From contig NZ_RCZP01000001.1 in assembly GCF_006438825.1 (NCBI RefSeq), positions 435,056 to 499,055 on the forward strand: a stretch of DNA of 64,000 nucleotides, given 5' to 3'. The stretch comes from Muricoccus nepalensis (GTDB taxonomy: Bacteria; Pseudomonadota; Alphaproteobacteria; Acetobacterales; Acetobacteraceae). This document shows positions 42,093 through 50,425 of the stretch, piece by piece. Numbering within the stretch: position 1 is the first letter of the stretch; every line of letters begins with the position of its first letter. Under the pieces are notes generated by a model, which was given only the letters and a program-made list of their open reading frames with translations, made no database searches and was not told where the DNA came from. Both the position numbers and the translations under genes were made by a program.

Positions 42093-42686
42093 TCACTGGA
42101 CGATGAGTTCGACGAAGAGGACGTCGAGCACCTTGCCCGGACCGACGGCGAGGCCGGCACGGTTCCGGAGCTCCTCGCGCAGGCGGTAGGTGCCCTGGCT
42201 GCCGCGCAGCTCCTCCGGGCGCATCTCGCGGAGGTAGGTCTGGAAGAGGTCCAGCAGGCGGGGCATCGCGGCGTTGACGGCGGCGGTGTCGCCCTCGGCG
42301 GAGAGCTCGAGCTTCGCGCGGAGGCGGATGAAGGTCGCGCGGCGGCCCGTCACGTTGAGGTTGGTCAGGATCTCCGGCATGTCCATGAAGACGGGCGGGC
42401 CGGCGGGGCGCGGGGCGGCGGCGGGCGCCGCGCCGTGTCCGGCGGCCGCCCCGTGGCCGGCGGAGGCGCCGTGGCCGGCGGCGGGGGCGCCGTGGGCGGC
42501 CGCGGGGGCGACGTGGCCTTCCGCGTGGTCGGCGGACTTGCCGAAGGGCAGGAGGCCGCTGAACCAGAGGCCGGCGCCCGCGCCGCCGAGCACGAGCGGG
42601 ACGAGGGCGATGAGGATGAGCTTCTTCTTGCCGCCCTTCTTGGGGGCTTCCTCCGCCTCGCTGACCGTGGTTGCCGCGCTGGACAT
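42093..42686 (-). CDS. fliL: Flagellar basal-body-associated protein FliL
   Basis: A 197-aa single-pass membrane protein around the stator. 'KKGGKKKLILIALVPLVLGG' is the membrane anchor and the C-terminal stomatin-like domain includes 'FMDMPEILTNLNVTGRRATF' and 'LRGSQGTYRLREELRNRAG'. Between them is an unusual His/Gly/Ala linker of about 40 residues with repeated G-H-G-A units. It is first in the fliL-to-TPR operon; its upstream region (229 bp) is shared with the divergent flgF promoter. Confidence 0.93.
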   Translation of the reverse strand: MSSAATTVSEAEEAPKKGGKKKLILIALVPLVLGGAGAGLWFSGLLPFGKSADHAEGHVAPAAAHGAPAAGHGASAGHGAAAGHGAAPAAAPRPAGPPVFMDMPEILTNLNVTGRRATFIRLRAKLELSAEGDTAAVNAAMPRLLDLFQTYLREMRPEELRGSQGTYRLREELRNRAGLAVGPGKVLDVLFVELIVQ

Positions 42687-42834
42687 CGCTGCCGGGTGCT
42701 TCCTGCCGTTCCGATGGGGGGATCATGGGGGGGCGGCCCTTAAGAAAGGCTTTCGGGCGGCGGGGATGGGCGCCCGGGCGGCAGATTTTGCCCGGGCCCC
42801 GGCAGGGATGGCGCCGCCGGGCCCGGGAAAGGGG

Positions 42835-42849
42835 TGGCACGGGGGTTGC
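42835..42849 (+). promoter_or_regulatory. Sigma-54 promoter of the flgF operon
   Basis: TGGCACGGGGGTTGC matches the RpoN consensus TGGCACG-N4-TTGC at every defined base, with correct -24/-12 spacing. It lies 66 bp upstream of the flgF ATG and points toward it. Sigma-54 control of rod and hook genes is well known in alphaproteobacteria. An enhancer-binding activator (FlbD-like) would be needed; no such gene is in this window. Confidence 0.88.
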
Positions 42850-42853
42850 GCAA

Positions 42854-42869
42854 AGGGTTTCGAAACCCT
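42854..42869. promoter_or_regulatory. Perfect 16-bp palindrome at the flgF transcription start
   Basis: AGGGTTTCGAAACCCT is a perfect palindrome starting 5 bp after the -12 element, so it covers the expected transcription start. It could be an operator for a repressor or an activator site with a dual role, or form a hairpin at the 5' end of the transcript. Its position makes chance less likely. Confidence 0.55.
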
Positions 42870-42915
42870 GGCGCCGCATGATGGCGCTCCCGACGGCAGG
42901 AGGCAGGCGGCAGCG

Positions 42916-43662
42916 ATGGACAATCCCGGCTACATCGCGCTCTCGCGGCTGGTGGCGCAGAACAGGGCCACGGCCGTGCTGGCCCATAACATGGCGAACG
43001 CGGAGACGCCGGGCTTCCGGGCGTCGCGCCCCGTCTTCGCGGACCACCTGGAGCGCCAGCGTGGGCTGCGGCCGGCGCCAGGCGGCGAGTCCCTCCACTT
43101 CACGCAGGACCGCTCGACCTGGCGGGACGAGCAGGCGGGGCCGGTGCAGACCACGGGCAACCCGCTCGACGTCGCGATCTCCGGCGAGGGGCTCTTCTCC
43201 GTCCAGACGCCGCGCGGGGAGCGCTACACGCGGGCGGGGCGGTTCAGCCTCGGCCCCGAGGGCGGCATCGTCGACATGGAGGGCAACGCGCTGCTCGACG
43301 CGGCGGGGAACCCGCTGCGGGTCTCGCCGAACGACACGCGGCTGACGATTCGCGGCGACGGTACGCTGTCGAGCGAGAACGGCGAGATCGGGCGGATCCG
43401 CGTGGTGCGCTTCGCCGAGCCGCAGCGGATGCAGGCGGAGGGCGACCGGCTGCTGGCGGCGGCGCCCGGCCAGGCGCCGGAGCCGATCGAGCGGCCGGCG
43501 GTGGTCCAGGGGGCGCTCGAGGGCAGCAACGTGCGGCCGGTGATCGAGCTGACGCGGCTGACGACCGAGATGAGGGAGTTCCAGTTCATGGCGCAGTTCG
43601 TCGAGAAGGAGGGCGAGCGGGTCTCGTCCGCCGTCGAGCGCATCCTGCGGAAGCGCGGCTGA
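42916..43662 (+). CDS. flgF: Flagellar basal-body rod protein FlgF
   Basis: A 248-aa proximal rod protein. The N-terminal rod motif 'ATAVLAHNMANAETPGFRAS' and the C-terminal 'TEMREFQFMAQFVEKEGERV' mark it; 'NPLDVAISGEGLFSVQTPRG' and 'YTRAGRFSLGPEGGIVDMEG' are the shared FlgE/F/G core. ATG 42916 is preceded by an AGG-rich stretch. It is the first gene of the plus-strand flgF-flgG-flgA-flgH operon, behind the sigma-54 promoter. Confidence 0.94.
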   Translation: MDNPGYIALSRLVAQNRATAVLAHNMANAETPGFRASRPVFADHLERQRGLRPAPGGESLHFTQDRSTWRDEQAGPVQTTGNPLDVAISGEGLFSVQTPRGERYTRAGRFSLGPEGGIVDMEGNALLDAAGNPLRVSPNDTRLTIRGDGTLSSENGEIGRIRVVRFAEPQRMQAEGDRLLAAAPGQAPEPIERPAVVQGALEGSNVRPVIELTRLTTEMREFQFMAQFVEKEGERVSSAVERILRKRG

Positions 43663-43784
43663 TGCGGCGCGGGCGGGCGGTGGGCCGGGCGGCGCGGGCG
43701 GAGGGGGCTCCGGGCCTGCGCCGGGGCACCGGGTGGGCTTCATCACATCACGGCCGGCGCCTGCCGGCCTGGGAGTACTAGGCG

Positions 43785-44570
43785 ATGCGCGCGCTCTGGA
43801 CGGCCGGCACGGGCATGATGGCCCAGCAGACCAACGTCGAGGTCATCTCCAACAACATCGCGAACATGAGCACCACAGGCTTCAAGCGCCGGCGCGCGGA
43901 GTTCCAGGACCTCATGTACCAGAACATGCGGCGGGTGGGGTCGCAGTCGTCGGACACGGGCAGCACGCTGCCGTCCGGCGCGCAGGTGGGGCTCGGCGTG
44001 CGGGCGGCGGGGGTCTACCGCATCCACGAGCAGGGCAGCCTGCAGCAGACCGAGAACAAGTTCGACGTGGCCATCCGCGGCAACGGCTTCCTGCAGGTGC
44101 AGCTTCCCTCGGGCGAGACGGCCTACACGCGGGACGGCACGCTCGGCCTCTCGCCGGAGGGCGTGATCGTGACGGCGGAGGGCTTCCCGGTGCTGCCGGG
44201 CGTGACGGTGCCGCCGAACGCGCGGGACGTGACGATCAACGGCAACGGCGAGGTGCTGGTGAAGCTTGACGGGCAGACGGCGCCGCAGAACGTGGGGCAG
44301 TTCCAGCTCGCGATCTTCGCCAACGAGGGGGGGCTGGAGGCGGTGGGCGACAACCTGCTGATGGCTTCCAACTCGTCGGGCGCGGCGCAGCAGGGGGCGC
44401 CGGGCTCGCCCGGCTACGGCAACCTGATGCAGGGCTTCATCGAGACCTCGAACGTCAACGTCGTGCAGGAGATCACGAGCCTGATCACGGCGCAGCGGGC
44501 CTACGAGATGAACAGCAAGGTCATCACCGCGAGCGACGAGATGCTCAGCACCGTCGCGCGGCTGCGGTGA
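43785..44570 (+). CDS. flgG: Flagellar distal rod protein FlgG
   Basis: A 261-aa distal rod protein, the most conserved of the family: 'MRALWTAGTGMMAQQTNVEV', 'ISNNIANMSTTGFKRRRAEF', 'GSLQQTENKFDVAIRGNGFL' and the C-terminal 'FIETSNVNVVQEITSLITAQ' plus 'RAYEMNSKVITASDEML'. Normal length. It lies 122 bp after flgF and overlaps flgA at GTGA. Confidence 0.97.
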   Translation: MRALWTAGTGMMAQQTNVEVISNNIANMSTTGFKRRRAEFQDLMYQNMRRVGSQSSDTGSTLPSGAQVGLGVRAAGVYRIHEQGSLQQTENKFDVAIRGNGFLQVQLPSGETAYTRDGTLGLSPEGVIVTAEGFPVLPGVTVPPNARDVTINGNGEVLVKLDGQTAPQNVGQFQLAIFANEGGLEAVGDNLLMASNSSGAAQQGAPGSPGYGNLMQGFIETSNVNVVQEITSLITAQRAYEMNSKVITASDEMLSTVARLR

Positions 44571-45523
44571 CGGCCGTGCGGGGCGCCCTTCTCGCGCTGC
44601 CGCTGCTCGCGGCGCTGCTCCTGCCGGGGGCGGCGCGGGCGGATCTGGCGATGCTGCGGCCGCACGCGGTGGTGGAGGACGCGGCGATCCGGCTGTCGGA
44701 CCTCTTCGAGGACGCGGGGCCGAACGCCGGGCGGGTCGTGGGGCCGGCGCCGGCGCCGGGGCGGCGGATCGTGGTGGAGACGGCTCAGCTCTATGCCATC
44801 GCCCGCGCTCACGGCGTGATGTGGCGGCCGCTCACGGCCGCCGACACGGTGGTGGTGGAGAGGCCGGGGCGCGCGGTGCCGCGCGACGAGGTGGCGGACC
44901 TGCTGCGGGGCGAGTTCGGGCGGCTCGGGCTCGATCCCGCGGCCGAGCTCGAGATGCCGGGCTTCCAGCCGCCGATGGTGCCGCTGTCCTCCTTCACGCA
45001 GCTCTCGCTCGAGCAGCCCGCCTTCGAGGCGGCGACGAATCGCTTCTCGGCGACGCTGGTGGTGGTGGCGGAGGGGATGCCGACGCTGCGGATGCGGATC
45101 GCGGGGCGGGCGGTGGCGACGGCGGCGGTGGTGGTGGCGACGCGGCGGCTCGGGCTCGGCGACGTGGTGCGGGCGGAGGACCTGCGGCTGGTGCGGCAGC
45201 GCTCCGAACGGGTCCGGCCGGGGGTCGCGACCGACCTCGGGCAGGTCGTGGGCAAGGCGCTCCGGCGGCCGGTGGCGGAGGGGCTTCCCTTCGCGCTCGT
45301 CGACCTCTCGGCGCCGGCGGTGATCGAGCGGAACGCGATGGTGCTGATGATGATCGACGGGCCCGGCATCAGCATGACGGCCCAGGGGCGCGCGATGGCC
45401 TCGGCCGCGCGCGGCGAGACGGTGCCCGTGATGAACCTTGCCTCGCGCAGCGTGGTGGAGGCGGAGGCGCTCGGCCCTGGGCGGGTGCGGGTGGCCTTCG
45501 GCAGTGTTCCGGTCAGCCGGTGA
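44567..45523 (+). CDS. flgA: Flagellar P-ring assembly chaperone FlgA
   Basis: A 318-aa periplasmic protein with a signal peptide ('LALPLLAALLLPGAARA'). The C-terminal SAF-like domain has 'RRLGLGDVVRAEDLRLVRQR', 'LGQVVGKALRRPVAEGLPFA' and 'GRVRVAFGSVPVSR'. It chaperones FlgI for the P ring. GTG 44567 overlaps the flgG stop, so translation is coupled. flgI is not in this window: flgH follows directly and then the operon ends. Confidence 0.9.
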   Translation: MTAVRGALLALPLLAALLLPGAARADLAMLRPHAVVEDAAIRLSDLFEDAGPNAGRVVGPAPAPGRRIVVETAQLYAIARAHGVMWRPLTAADTVVVERPGRAVPRDEVADLLRGEFGRLGLDPAAELEMPGFQPPMVPLSSFTQLSLEQPAFEAATNRFSATLVVVAEGMPTLRMRIAGRAVATAAVVVATRRLGLGDVVRAEDLRLVRQRSERVRPGVATDLGQVVGKALRRPVAEGLPFALVDLSAPAVIERNAMVLMMIDGPGISMTAQGRAMASAARGETVPVMNLASRSVVEAEALGPGRVRVAFGSVPVSR

Positions 45524-45534
45524 GGAAAAAATCC

Positions 45535-46269
45535 ATGCGGATCGCCTGCCTGTTCCTGGGGGTTCTTCTGTCGGGCTGCGGCTCGGTCGAGCGGCTGGCG
45601 CGGATCGGGCACCCGCCGGACCTCGCGCCGATCGCGGACCCGACGCGCAGCCCGGACTACCGTCCCGTCTCCATGCCGATGCCCGCGCCGCAGGACGCGC
45701 GCAACCTGGCGGCGAACAGCCTCTGGCGGCCGGGCAGCCGGACCTTCCTGCGCGACCAGCGGGCGGCGGCGGTGGGGGACCTGATCACGGTGCTCGTCGC
45801 GATCAAGGACACGGCGCAGCTCTCCAACTCCTCCGAGCGGTCGCGCGACAACTCGGAGAACATGGGGATCCCGCGGCTGCTGGGGCTCGATTCGAGCTAC
45901 ATGCGGTTCCTGCCGAACAGCATCGACCCGTCGCGGCTGGTGCAGGCGAACTCGGCGAACAGCTCCTCGGGCGAGGGAAAGATCCAGCGCAACGAGGCGG
46001 TGACGATGCGGATCGCGGCGACGGTGAACCAGGTGCTGCCGAACGGGAACCTCGTCGTCGGCGGGCGGCAGCAGGTGCGGGTGAACGCGGAGATGCGGGA
46101 CCTGACCATCGCGGGGATCATCCGGCCGCAGGACATCGCGAGCGACAACACGGTGCAGCATGACCGGCTGGCCGAGGCGCGGATCGCCTATGGCGGGCGG
46201 GGCACGGTGAGCGACGTGCAGCAGCCGCGCTACGGGCAGCAGGTGCTGGACACGATCCTGCCGTTCTAG
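45535..46269 (+). CDS. flgH: Flagellar L-ring lipoprotein FlgH
   Basis: A 244-aa outer-membrane lipoprotein of the L ring. The lipobox is 'LFLGVLLSGC' with C15. The core has 'SLWRPGSRTFLRDQRAAAVG', 'DLITVLVAIKDTAQLSNSS' and 'GNLVVGGRQQVRVNAEMRDL'. ATG 45535 has GAGGA 8 bases upstream; a GTG at 45520 overlapping the flgA stop would add five residues (MRKKS) and is a fair alternative. It is last in the flgF operon. Confidence 0.94.
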   Translation: MRIACLFLGVLLSGCGSVERLARIGHPPDLAPIADPTRSPDYRPVSMPMPAPQDARNLAANSLWRPGSRTFLRDQRAAAVGDLITVLVAIKDTAQLSNSSERSRDNSENMGIPRLLGLDSSYMRFLPNSIDPSRLVQANSANSSSGEGKIQRNEAVTMRIAATVNQVLPNGNLVVGGRQQVRVNAEMRDLTIAGIIRPQDIASDNTVQHDRLAEARIAYGGRGTVSDVQQPRYGQQVLDTILPF

Positions 46270-46525
46270 GATGGGGACGGGATGTGGCGATCGTTCCCCT
46301 TACCCCTCGCGCATCCTCTGGCGCGGCGAGACGCGTGCCTTCGTCAACGGGGTGACGAACGCGTGTGCGGAGTGGAAGCCGCCCGCGCGTTTTGCTGGGA
46401 AGTTTGGAGGCATCACAGCGTGCCGATCCACTTGTGTGTCTCGAGGGTATTTCTGGGGGATCAGGGAATAGGCGCTTCGGTCCGGTGTCTAGACCCGGAC
46501 GACCACGAAGCAGGGGAACCCGGCG

Positions 46526-46753
46526 ATGATGACGACGCTCAACGATGGTCCTTTCGGACTCGGCAAGGGTCGGCTCGCGGCGGTAGGCAGGCTGGCGCTG
46601 GTCGCCTTGCCGCTCCTCATGGCTGCCGGTTCCACCCCGCATCCGTCGGGGGCCGAGGCCATGGCTCCCGTTCCGTCCCAGGGGCGCGACGCCGCCATGG
46701 CCCGGATGGATCCGCCATGGACCTGGGCCGAGAGGTACTATTTCACCAGCTAG
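46526..46753 (+). CDS. Small secreted protein, 75 aa, hypothetical
   Basis: The ORF starts 'MMTTLNDGPFGLGKGRLAAV', followed by a signal-peptide-like segment 'GRLALVALPLLMAAGSTPHP' and a short exported tail ending in an aromatic cluster 'PWTWAERYYFTS'. Base use is less GC-biased than in neighbouring genes. It sits alone in the gap between flgH and the convergent anti-sigma gene. No family recognised. Support is only the signal-like start, so it may be a remnant. Confidence 0.35.
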   Translation: MMTTLNDGPFGLGKGRLAAVGRLALVALPLLMAAGSTPHPSGAEAMAPVPSQGRDAAMARMDPPWTWAERYYFTS

Positions 46754-46915
46754 TCAGGATGCTGGCCTTCTCAGCCGGTGGAGCTCCCTCCCGGCTACCC
46801 CGTGCATGGTGCCAAGACGTCCGGCTTGAACCGGCGGTGATGGGACGGCAGCCGCCCAAGAACATGGGTTCTCCGGCGGCTGTGTCGCCAGCCACCGCGG
46901 GAAGGCTGGCGGCGC

Positions 46916-47701
46916 TCAGGCCTTTCTCATCTGCCGGCGGACCTCGTCGGCCAGCGGGTGCAGGGCGGTCGCCGGCAGCGCGCCCACCAGGCTGTAGCCG
47001 TTCCCCTCGGACGACCAGGTGAAGGCACCGACCGCGCCGCGGGCGTGGTGGGCCATGGAGGTGTCCCGATCCACCGCCATGCCGCGCGTGAGCAGCACCA
47101 GCCGCGTGCCGTGATCGTTGTCGAACATGAACATCGCGGCCGGGCCCTGCGGGGTCGGGACCACGCGCCCGCCCATGAGCCGGTAGCCGGCGGCGGAGAG
47201 GTCGGGTGGCGTGACCGGCCGGCCGAGCCGCTCGGAGGCCCAGGCCACCAGCTCGGCCCGGCTGCTCGCGCGCAGCTCGACCGGCCGCTCGCGATCGGAC
47301 GCGTAGACGGCGTAGCTGTCGGCCGCCTGCTGGGACAGCGCGGCGATGCCCTGGGTTGGTTCCTGCACGGCCGGCGCCGCCAGGCCGTGCAGGCCCCAGC
47401 CGCCGGCGCCCCCGAGGCCGAGCATCAGCAGGGCGGCCGCGGCCGCGCGCCAGCCGGCCAGGGCGGGGCGGCGCCGCGCCGCGACGAGGCGCCCGATCGC
47501 CATTCCGGGCGGCAGCGGCTCCTCGGCGACGGGCGCCAGCGCCTCCCGCAGGGCCGCGCGCTGGAGTCGGTAGCCCGCGACGCGGGCCGCGACCTCGGGA
47601 TGCAGGGCGAGATAGGCCTCGACCTCGGCCTGCCGCGACGCGTCGAGGCGCCGGTCCACCAGCCCGTGCAGATCGTCCTCGGTGACCGGGCGCGTGCTCA
47701 T
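46916..47701 (-). CDS. Anti-sigma factor, membrane-bound (RskA/ChrR-like architecture)
   Basis: 261 residues: an N-terminal cytoplasmic zinc-less anti-sigma-type helix bundle ('TEDDLHGLVDRRLDASRQAE', 'VEAYLALHPEVAARVAGYR'), one membrane helix ('AAAALLMLGLGGAGGWGLHG') and a periplasmic domain of about 130 residues ('GYRLMGGRVVPTPQGPAAMF', 'MFDNDHGTRLVLLTRG'). It should hold the ECF sigma factor encoded just upstream, with which it overlaps by 4 bp. It looks like the family often annotated 'anti-sigma factor' beside copper- or oxidant-responsive ECF genes; the signal is unknown. Confidence 0.85.
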   Translation of the reverse strand: MSTRPVTEDDLHGLVDRRLDASRQAEVEAYLALHPEVAARVAGYRLQRAALREALAPVAEEPLPPGMAIGRLVAARRRPALAGWRAAAAALLMLGLGGAGGWGLHGLAAPAVQEPTQGIAALSQQAADSYAVYASDRERPVELRASSRAELVAWASERLGRPVTPPDLSAAGYRLMGGRVVPTPQGPAAMFMFDNDHGTRLVLLTRGMAVDRDTSMAHHARGAVGAFTWSSEGNGYSLVGALPATALHPLADEVRRQMRKA

Positions 47702-48225
47702 TTGACCCTCCGAAGATGCGGGGTGCCGGCCGCTTCGGCGGCGGGCGCGCCCTCCATGGCCAGCCGCAGCCTCTCCCTCCCCCGGGACAGGCGCGACATC
47801 ACCGTGCCGATGGGGATCTTCAGCGCCTCGGCCACCTCGGCGTAGGAAAGATCCTCGACCGACACGAGCAGGACGACGCTGCGCTGCTCCTCCGGCAGCG
47901 CCTGCAGCGCGCGCAGGAGGTCCCGGTGCTGCCATGCCTGCTCCTGGGCGGGCGTGCCGGCGCCGACGCCGTCGGCGGCCTCCAGCGGCAGGTGCGGGCC
48001 GCGTCGGCTGGACTGGCGCATCCGGTTGACGGCGAGGTTGTGCACGATGGCGAAGAGCCAGCTGCGCGCGCTGCCGTCGGCCCGGCGCTGGTGCCAGCGG
48101 CCCACGGCGCGCTCCAGCCCGTCCTGCACGAGGTCGTCGGCGGCGGCGCGGTCGCGCAGCAGGGCGCGGGCGTAGCGGCGGAGGGCGGGGATGAGCGGCT
48201 CGATGAGCTGCGCCATGTCGTTCAT
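47698..48225 (-). CDS. ECF-type RNA polymerase sigma factor
   Basis: A 175-aa sigma-70 family protein with region 2 ('RRYARALLRDRAAADDLVQD', 'SWLFAIVHNLAVNRMRQ') and region 4 ('LQALPEEQRSVVLLVSVEDL', 'SYAEVAEALKIPIGTVMSRL'). No region 3 or 1, as for ECF sigma factors. It is followed by its anti-sigma gene with a 4-bp overlap. The divergent or downstream targets may include the YncE-like and DUF305 genes, which lie immediately upstream on the same strand. Confidence 0.92.
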   Translation of the reverse strand: MNDMAQLIEPLIPALRRYARALLRDRAAADDLVQDGLERAVGRWHQRRADGSARSWLFAIVHNLAVNRMRQSSRRGPHLPLEAADGVGAGTPAQEQAWQHRDLLRALQALPEEQRSVVLLVSVEDLSYAEVAEALKIPIGTVMSRLSRGRERLRLAMEGAPAAEAAGTPHLRRVK

Positions 48226-48286
48226 GGGGAGGCGGTCCCGGCCGGGGCGAGGGCCCGCCCGGCGGCGCCCGGACGGGCCCGCCGCA

Positions 48287-49756
48287 TCAGGGCTGCTGCA
48301 CCTGCACGGGGGCGCCCAGCCCGTCCGCGCCGCCCGGGGCGATGACGAGGTAGCGGCGCCCCGTCCGCCCGTCCTGCGGCGCCCCGCCCCCCAGCACCTG
48401 CCGGATCGGGCCCACGGTGTTGACGATGGCCGAGCCCGCGGGGTTGGTCGTGAAGGCGGCCAGCGGCTGCAGGGTGCCGCCTCCGTCGGCGTGCTCCGCC
48501 AGGGCCAGCGTGTAGGGCCGGCGCGGCGCGAGCCCCGTGACGGAGGCCTGCAGCACCTGGGTCAGCCCCTGGTCGAAGAGCGAGACGCTCGTCGGCATGC
48601 CCGCGCCGTCCGGCTCGCCGAGCGTGATGTGGGCGGTCTGCCCGGCCAGGCCCAGCGGCTGGAGGTTCGCCCTTCCGTCGCCCTCGGGCACCGCGCCCGG
48701 CACATAGGCCAGGGCCTGCGGCGCCTGCCCGACCGGCACGTTGCCGATGACCGCGTTCGTCGCCGTGTCGATGACCGCGAGCGCGTCCGCGTTCTCCAGC
48801 CCGACGTAGATCCGGCTGCCGTCGCCCGAGGGCCAGAGCCCGTGCGGCAGCTTGCCGACCGGGATGGTGGCGACCGGGGAGAAGTCGTCGGTCCGCAGCA
48901 CCTTCACCTCGTTCAACCCGCCCACCGTGACGTAGGCGAAGGTGCCCCGCGGCGTGCGGGCAAAGTTGACGTGGTTGGTGATCGGGCCGGTGTCCATGGT
49001 GCGGATGATGTTGAAGGGCGGGCGGGCGTTGAACACCATGGTCCGGCCAACGTCCTTCAGCGTCATCCAGACCTGGGTGCCGTCCGGCGTCGCCGCGATG
49101 TTCGGGCAGAAGGGGCTCTCCTGCTTCACGCGGCCGACGATCTCGTGGCTGGCCGTCGCGACCACGACCGTCTCCGGGTTGAAGGAGGAGCAGACATAGC
49201 CGTAGGCCCCGTCCGGCGAGAAGATCGTCATTCCCGGGCCGGCGGGAACGCGGATGCGGGTCTTCTCCGCGTAGGTCGTCGCGTCGAGGACGGCGACGTA
49301 GTCCTCCCCGCGGACGGTGACCCAGACCTCGGAGCCATCCGGCGTGAAGAAGGCCTCGTGCGGGGAGCGGCCGACATAGGTCGTGTGCTTCACCGCGTTG
49401 GTGGCGGTGTCGACGAAGGTGACGGCGTTGCTGCCGATGGAGACCACGGCGAGGGTGCGGTGGTCGGGCGAGAAGCCCATGCCGTGCACGAGCACCTGCC
49501 CGCGGTAGAGCGGGCTGAAGTTGCCGGGCTGCGGGTCGCCGAGCCGGATCACGCCGAGCAGCGCGTTGCTCGCGGGATCGGTGACGGAGACGGTGTTGGA
49601 GAACTGCTCGGCCGCGTAGACGCGGTCCCGGTGGGAGACCGGCGTGTCGGGCGCGGAGGCGGCCGCCGGCGCCTGGCCGGCGAAGGCCGCGGGCGCGCCG
49701 AGGGCCGCGAGAAGGCTTCCGCCCAGGCAGGCGGTGGCGAGAAGGCGTGCGTTCAT
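48287..49756 (-). CDS. Secreted YncE-family beta-propeller protein
   Basis: A 489-aa protein with a signal peptide ('LATACLGGSLLAALGAPAAF', cleavage near A26). Seven-bladed propeller repeats follow, each with a 'V-x-D-T-A-T-N-A-V' type strand ('NAVTFVDTATNAVKHTTYVG', 'DALAVIDTATNAVIGNVPVG', 'DYVAVLDATTYAEKTRIRVP'). The final 130 residues form a separate beta domain. YncE-type proteins bind DNA or heme/metal partners in the periplasm in a few studied cases; function here is unknown. It lies 10 bp after the DUF305 gene, so the two are probably co-transcribed and are close to the ECF sigma pair. Confidence 0.82.
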   Translation of the reverse strand: MNARLLATACLGGSLLAALGAPAAFAGQAPAAASAPDTPVSHRDRVYAAEQFSNTVSVTDPASNALLGVIRLGDPQPGNFSPLYRGQVLVHGMGFSPDHRTLAVVSIGSNAVTFVDTATNAVKHTTYVGRSPHEAFFTPDGSEVWVTVRGEDYVAVLDATTYAEKTRIRVPAGPGMTIFSPDGAYGYVCSSFNPETVVVATASHEIVGRVKQESPFCPNIAATPDGTQVWMTLKDVGRTMVFNARPPFNIIRTMDTGPITNHVNFARTPRGTFAYVTVGGLNEVKVLRTDDFSPVATIPVGKLPHGLWPSGDGSRIYVGLENADALAVIDTATNAVIGNVPVGQAPQALAYVPGAVPEGDGRANLQPLGLAGQTAHITLGEPDGAGMPTSVSLFDQGLTQVLQASVTGLAPRRPYTLALAEHADGGGTLQPLAAFTTNPAGSAIVNTVGPIRQVLGGGAPQDGRTGRRYLVIAPGGADGLGAPVQVQQP

Positions 49757-49766
49757 CGGGGCTGTC

Positions 49767-50189
49767 CTAGCGGTCGGAAGCGGGCGTGGCCTGGGTGGGT
49801 GCCGGGGCGGAGGGCGGGGGCGCCTCGCCGAGGGCGAGTTGCATGGCCGCGATCTCCTGCTGCTGCGTGACGATGATCTCCTGCGCCAGGCGGCGCAGCG
49901 TCTCGTTGCCGCCGTGGCGCAGGAGAGCCGTCGCCATGTCGATCGCGCCCTGGTGGTGAGGGGCCATCATCGCGACGAAGTCCCGGTCGATGTCGCCCGT
50001 GGGGCGGGCGGCCATGGCCTCCATCATCCTCGTCATGGCCGCCTCGTTCTCGGCCAGGAAGGCGGCCTCCCCGGCGGGGGCTGCCGCCGGCGGCCCGTGG
50101 TGGTGCCCCTCATGCGCCAGCACGGGGCTCGCGAGCAGGACCATGATCAGGGCGGCGGCAGCGCCCTTTCGCTTCAAGCATCCGGTCAC
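49767..50189 (-). CDS. DUF305 family secreted protein
   Basis: A 140-aa protein with a signal peptide ('AAALIMVLLASPVLA') followed at once by 'HEGHHHG', a histidine-rich possible metal site. The DUF305 core is 'DIDRDFVAMMAPHHQGAIDM' and 'LAQEIIVTQQQEIAAMQLAL', a ferritin-like four-helix bundle with conserved Met/His residues often tied to copper handling. The start GTG 50189 has AAGGAC 7 bases upstream; no ATG gives a full signal peptide. It leads the DUF305-YncE unit upstream of the ECF sigma/anti-sigma pair. Confidence 0.85.
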   Translation of the reverse strand: MTGCLKRKGAAAALIMVLLASPVLAHEGHHHGPPAAAPAGEAAFLAENEAAMTRMMEAMAARPTGDIDRDFVAMMAPHHQGAIDMATALLRHGGNETLRRLAQEIIVTQQQEIAAMQLALGEAPPPSAPAPTQATPASDR

Positions 50190-50425
50190 GGCAGGTCCTT
50201 TGCACGGGTGTCGATGCGGGGGAGACGCTGGGGGCGGTGGTTTATTCCCGGGAGCCTGAAAGAAATTCCGCTCGATGACCGCCAGCCCGGGGAAGCGCCG
50301 GGGGTGGGAGCCGGTGGCCGGCGTGGCGGCGGGCACCGGCCGGGGGTTGGGTTACAAGAGGTCGAGGGGTCCCCGGTTGCGCCAGGCGGGCCTTGCCGCG
50401 GCGCCGCGGCATCCCGATCCCGCGG

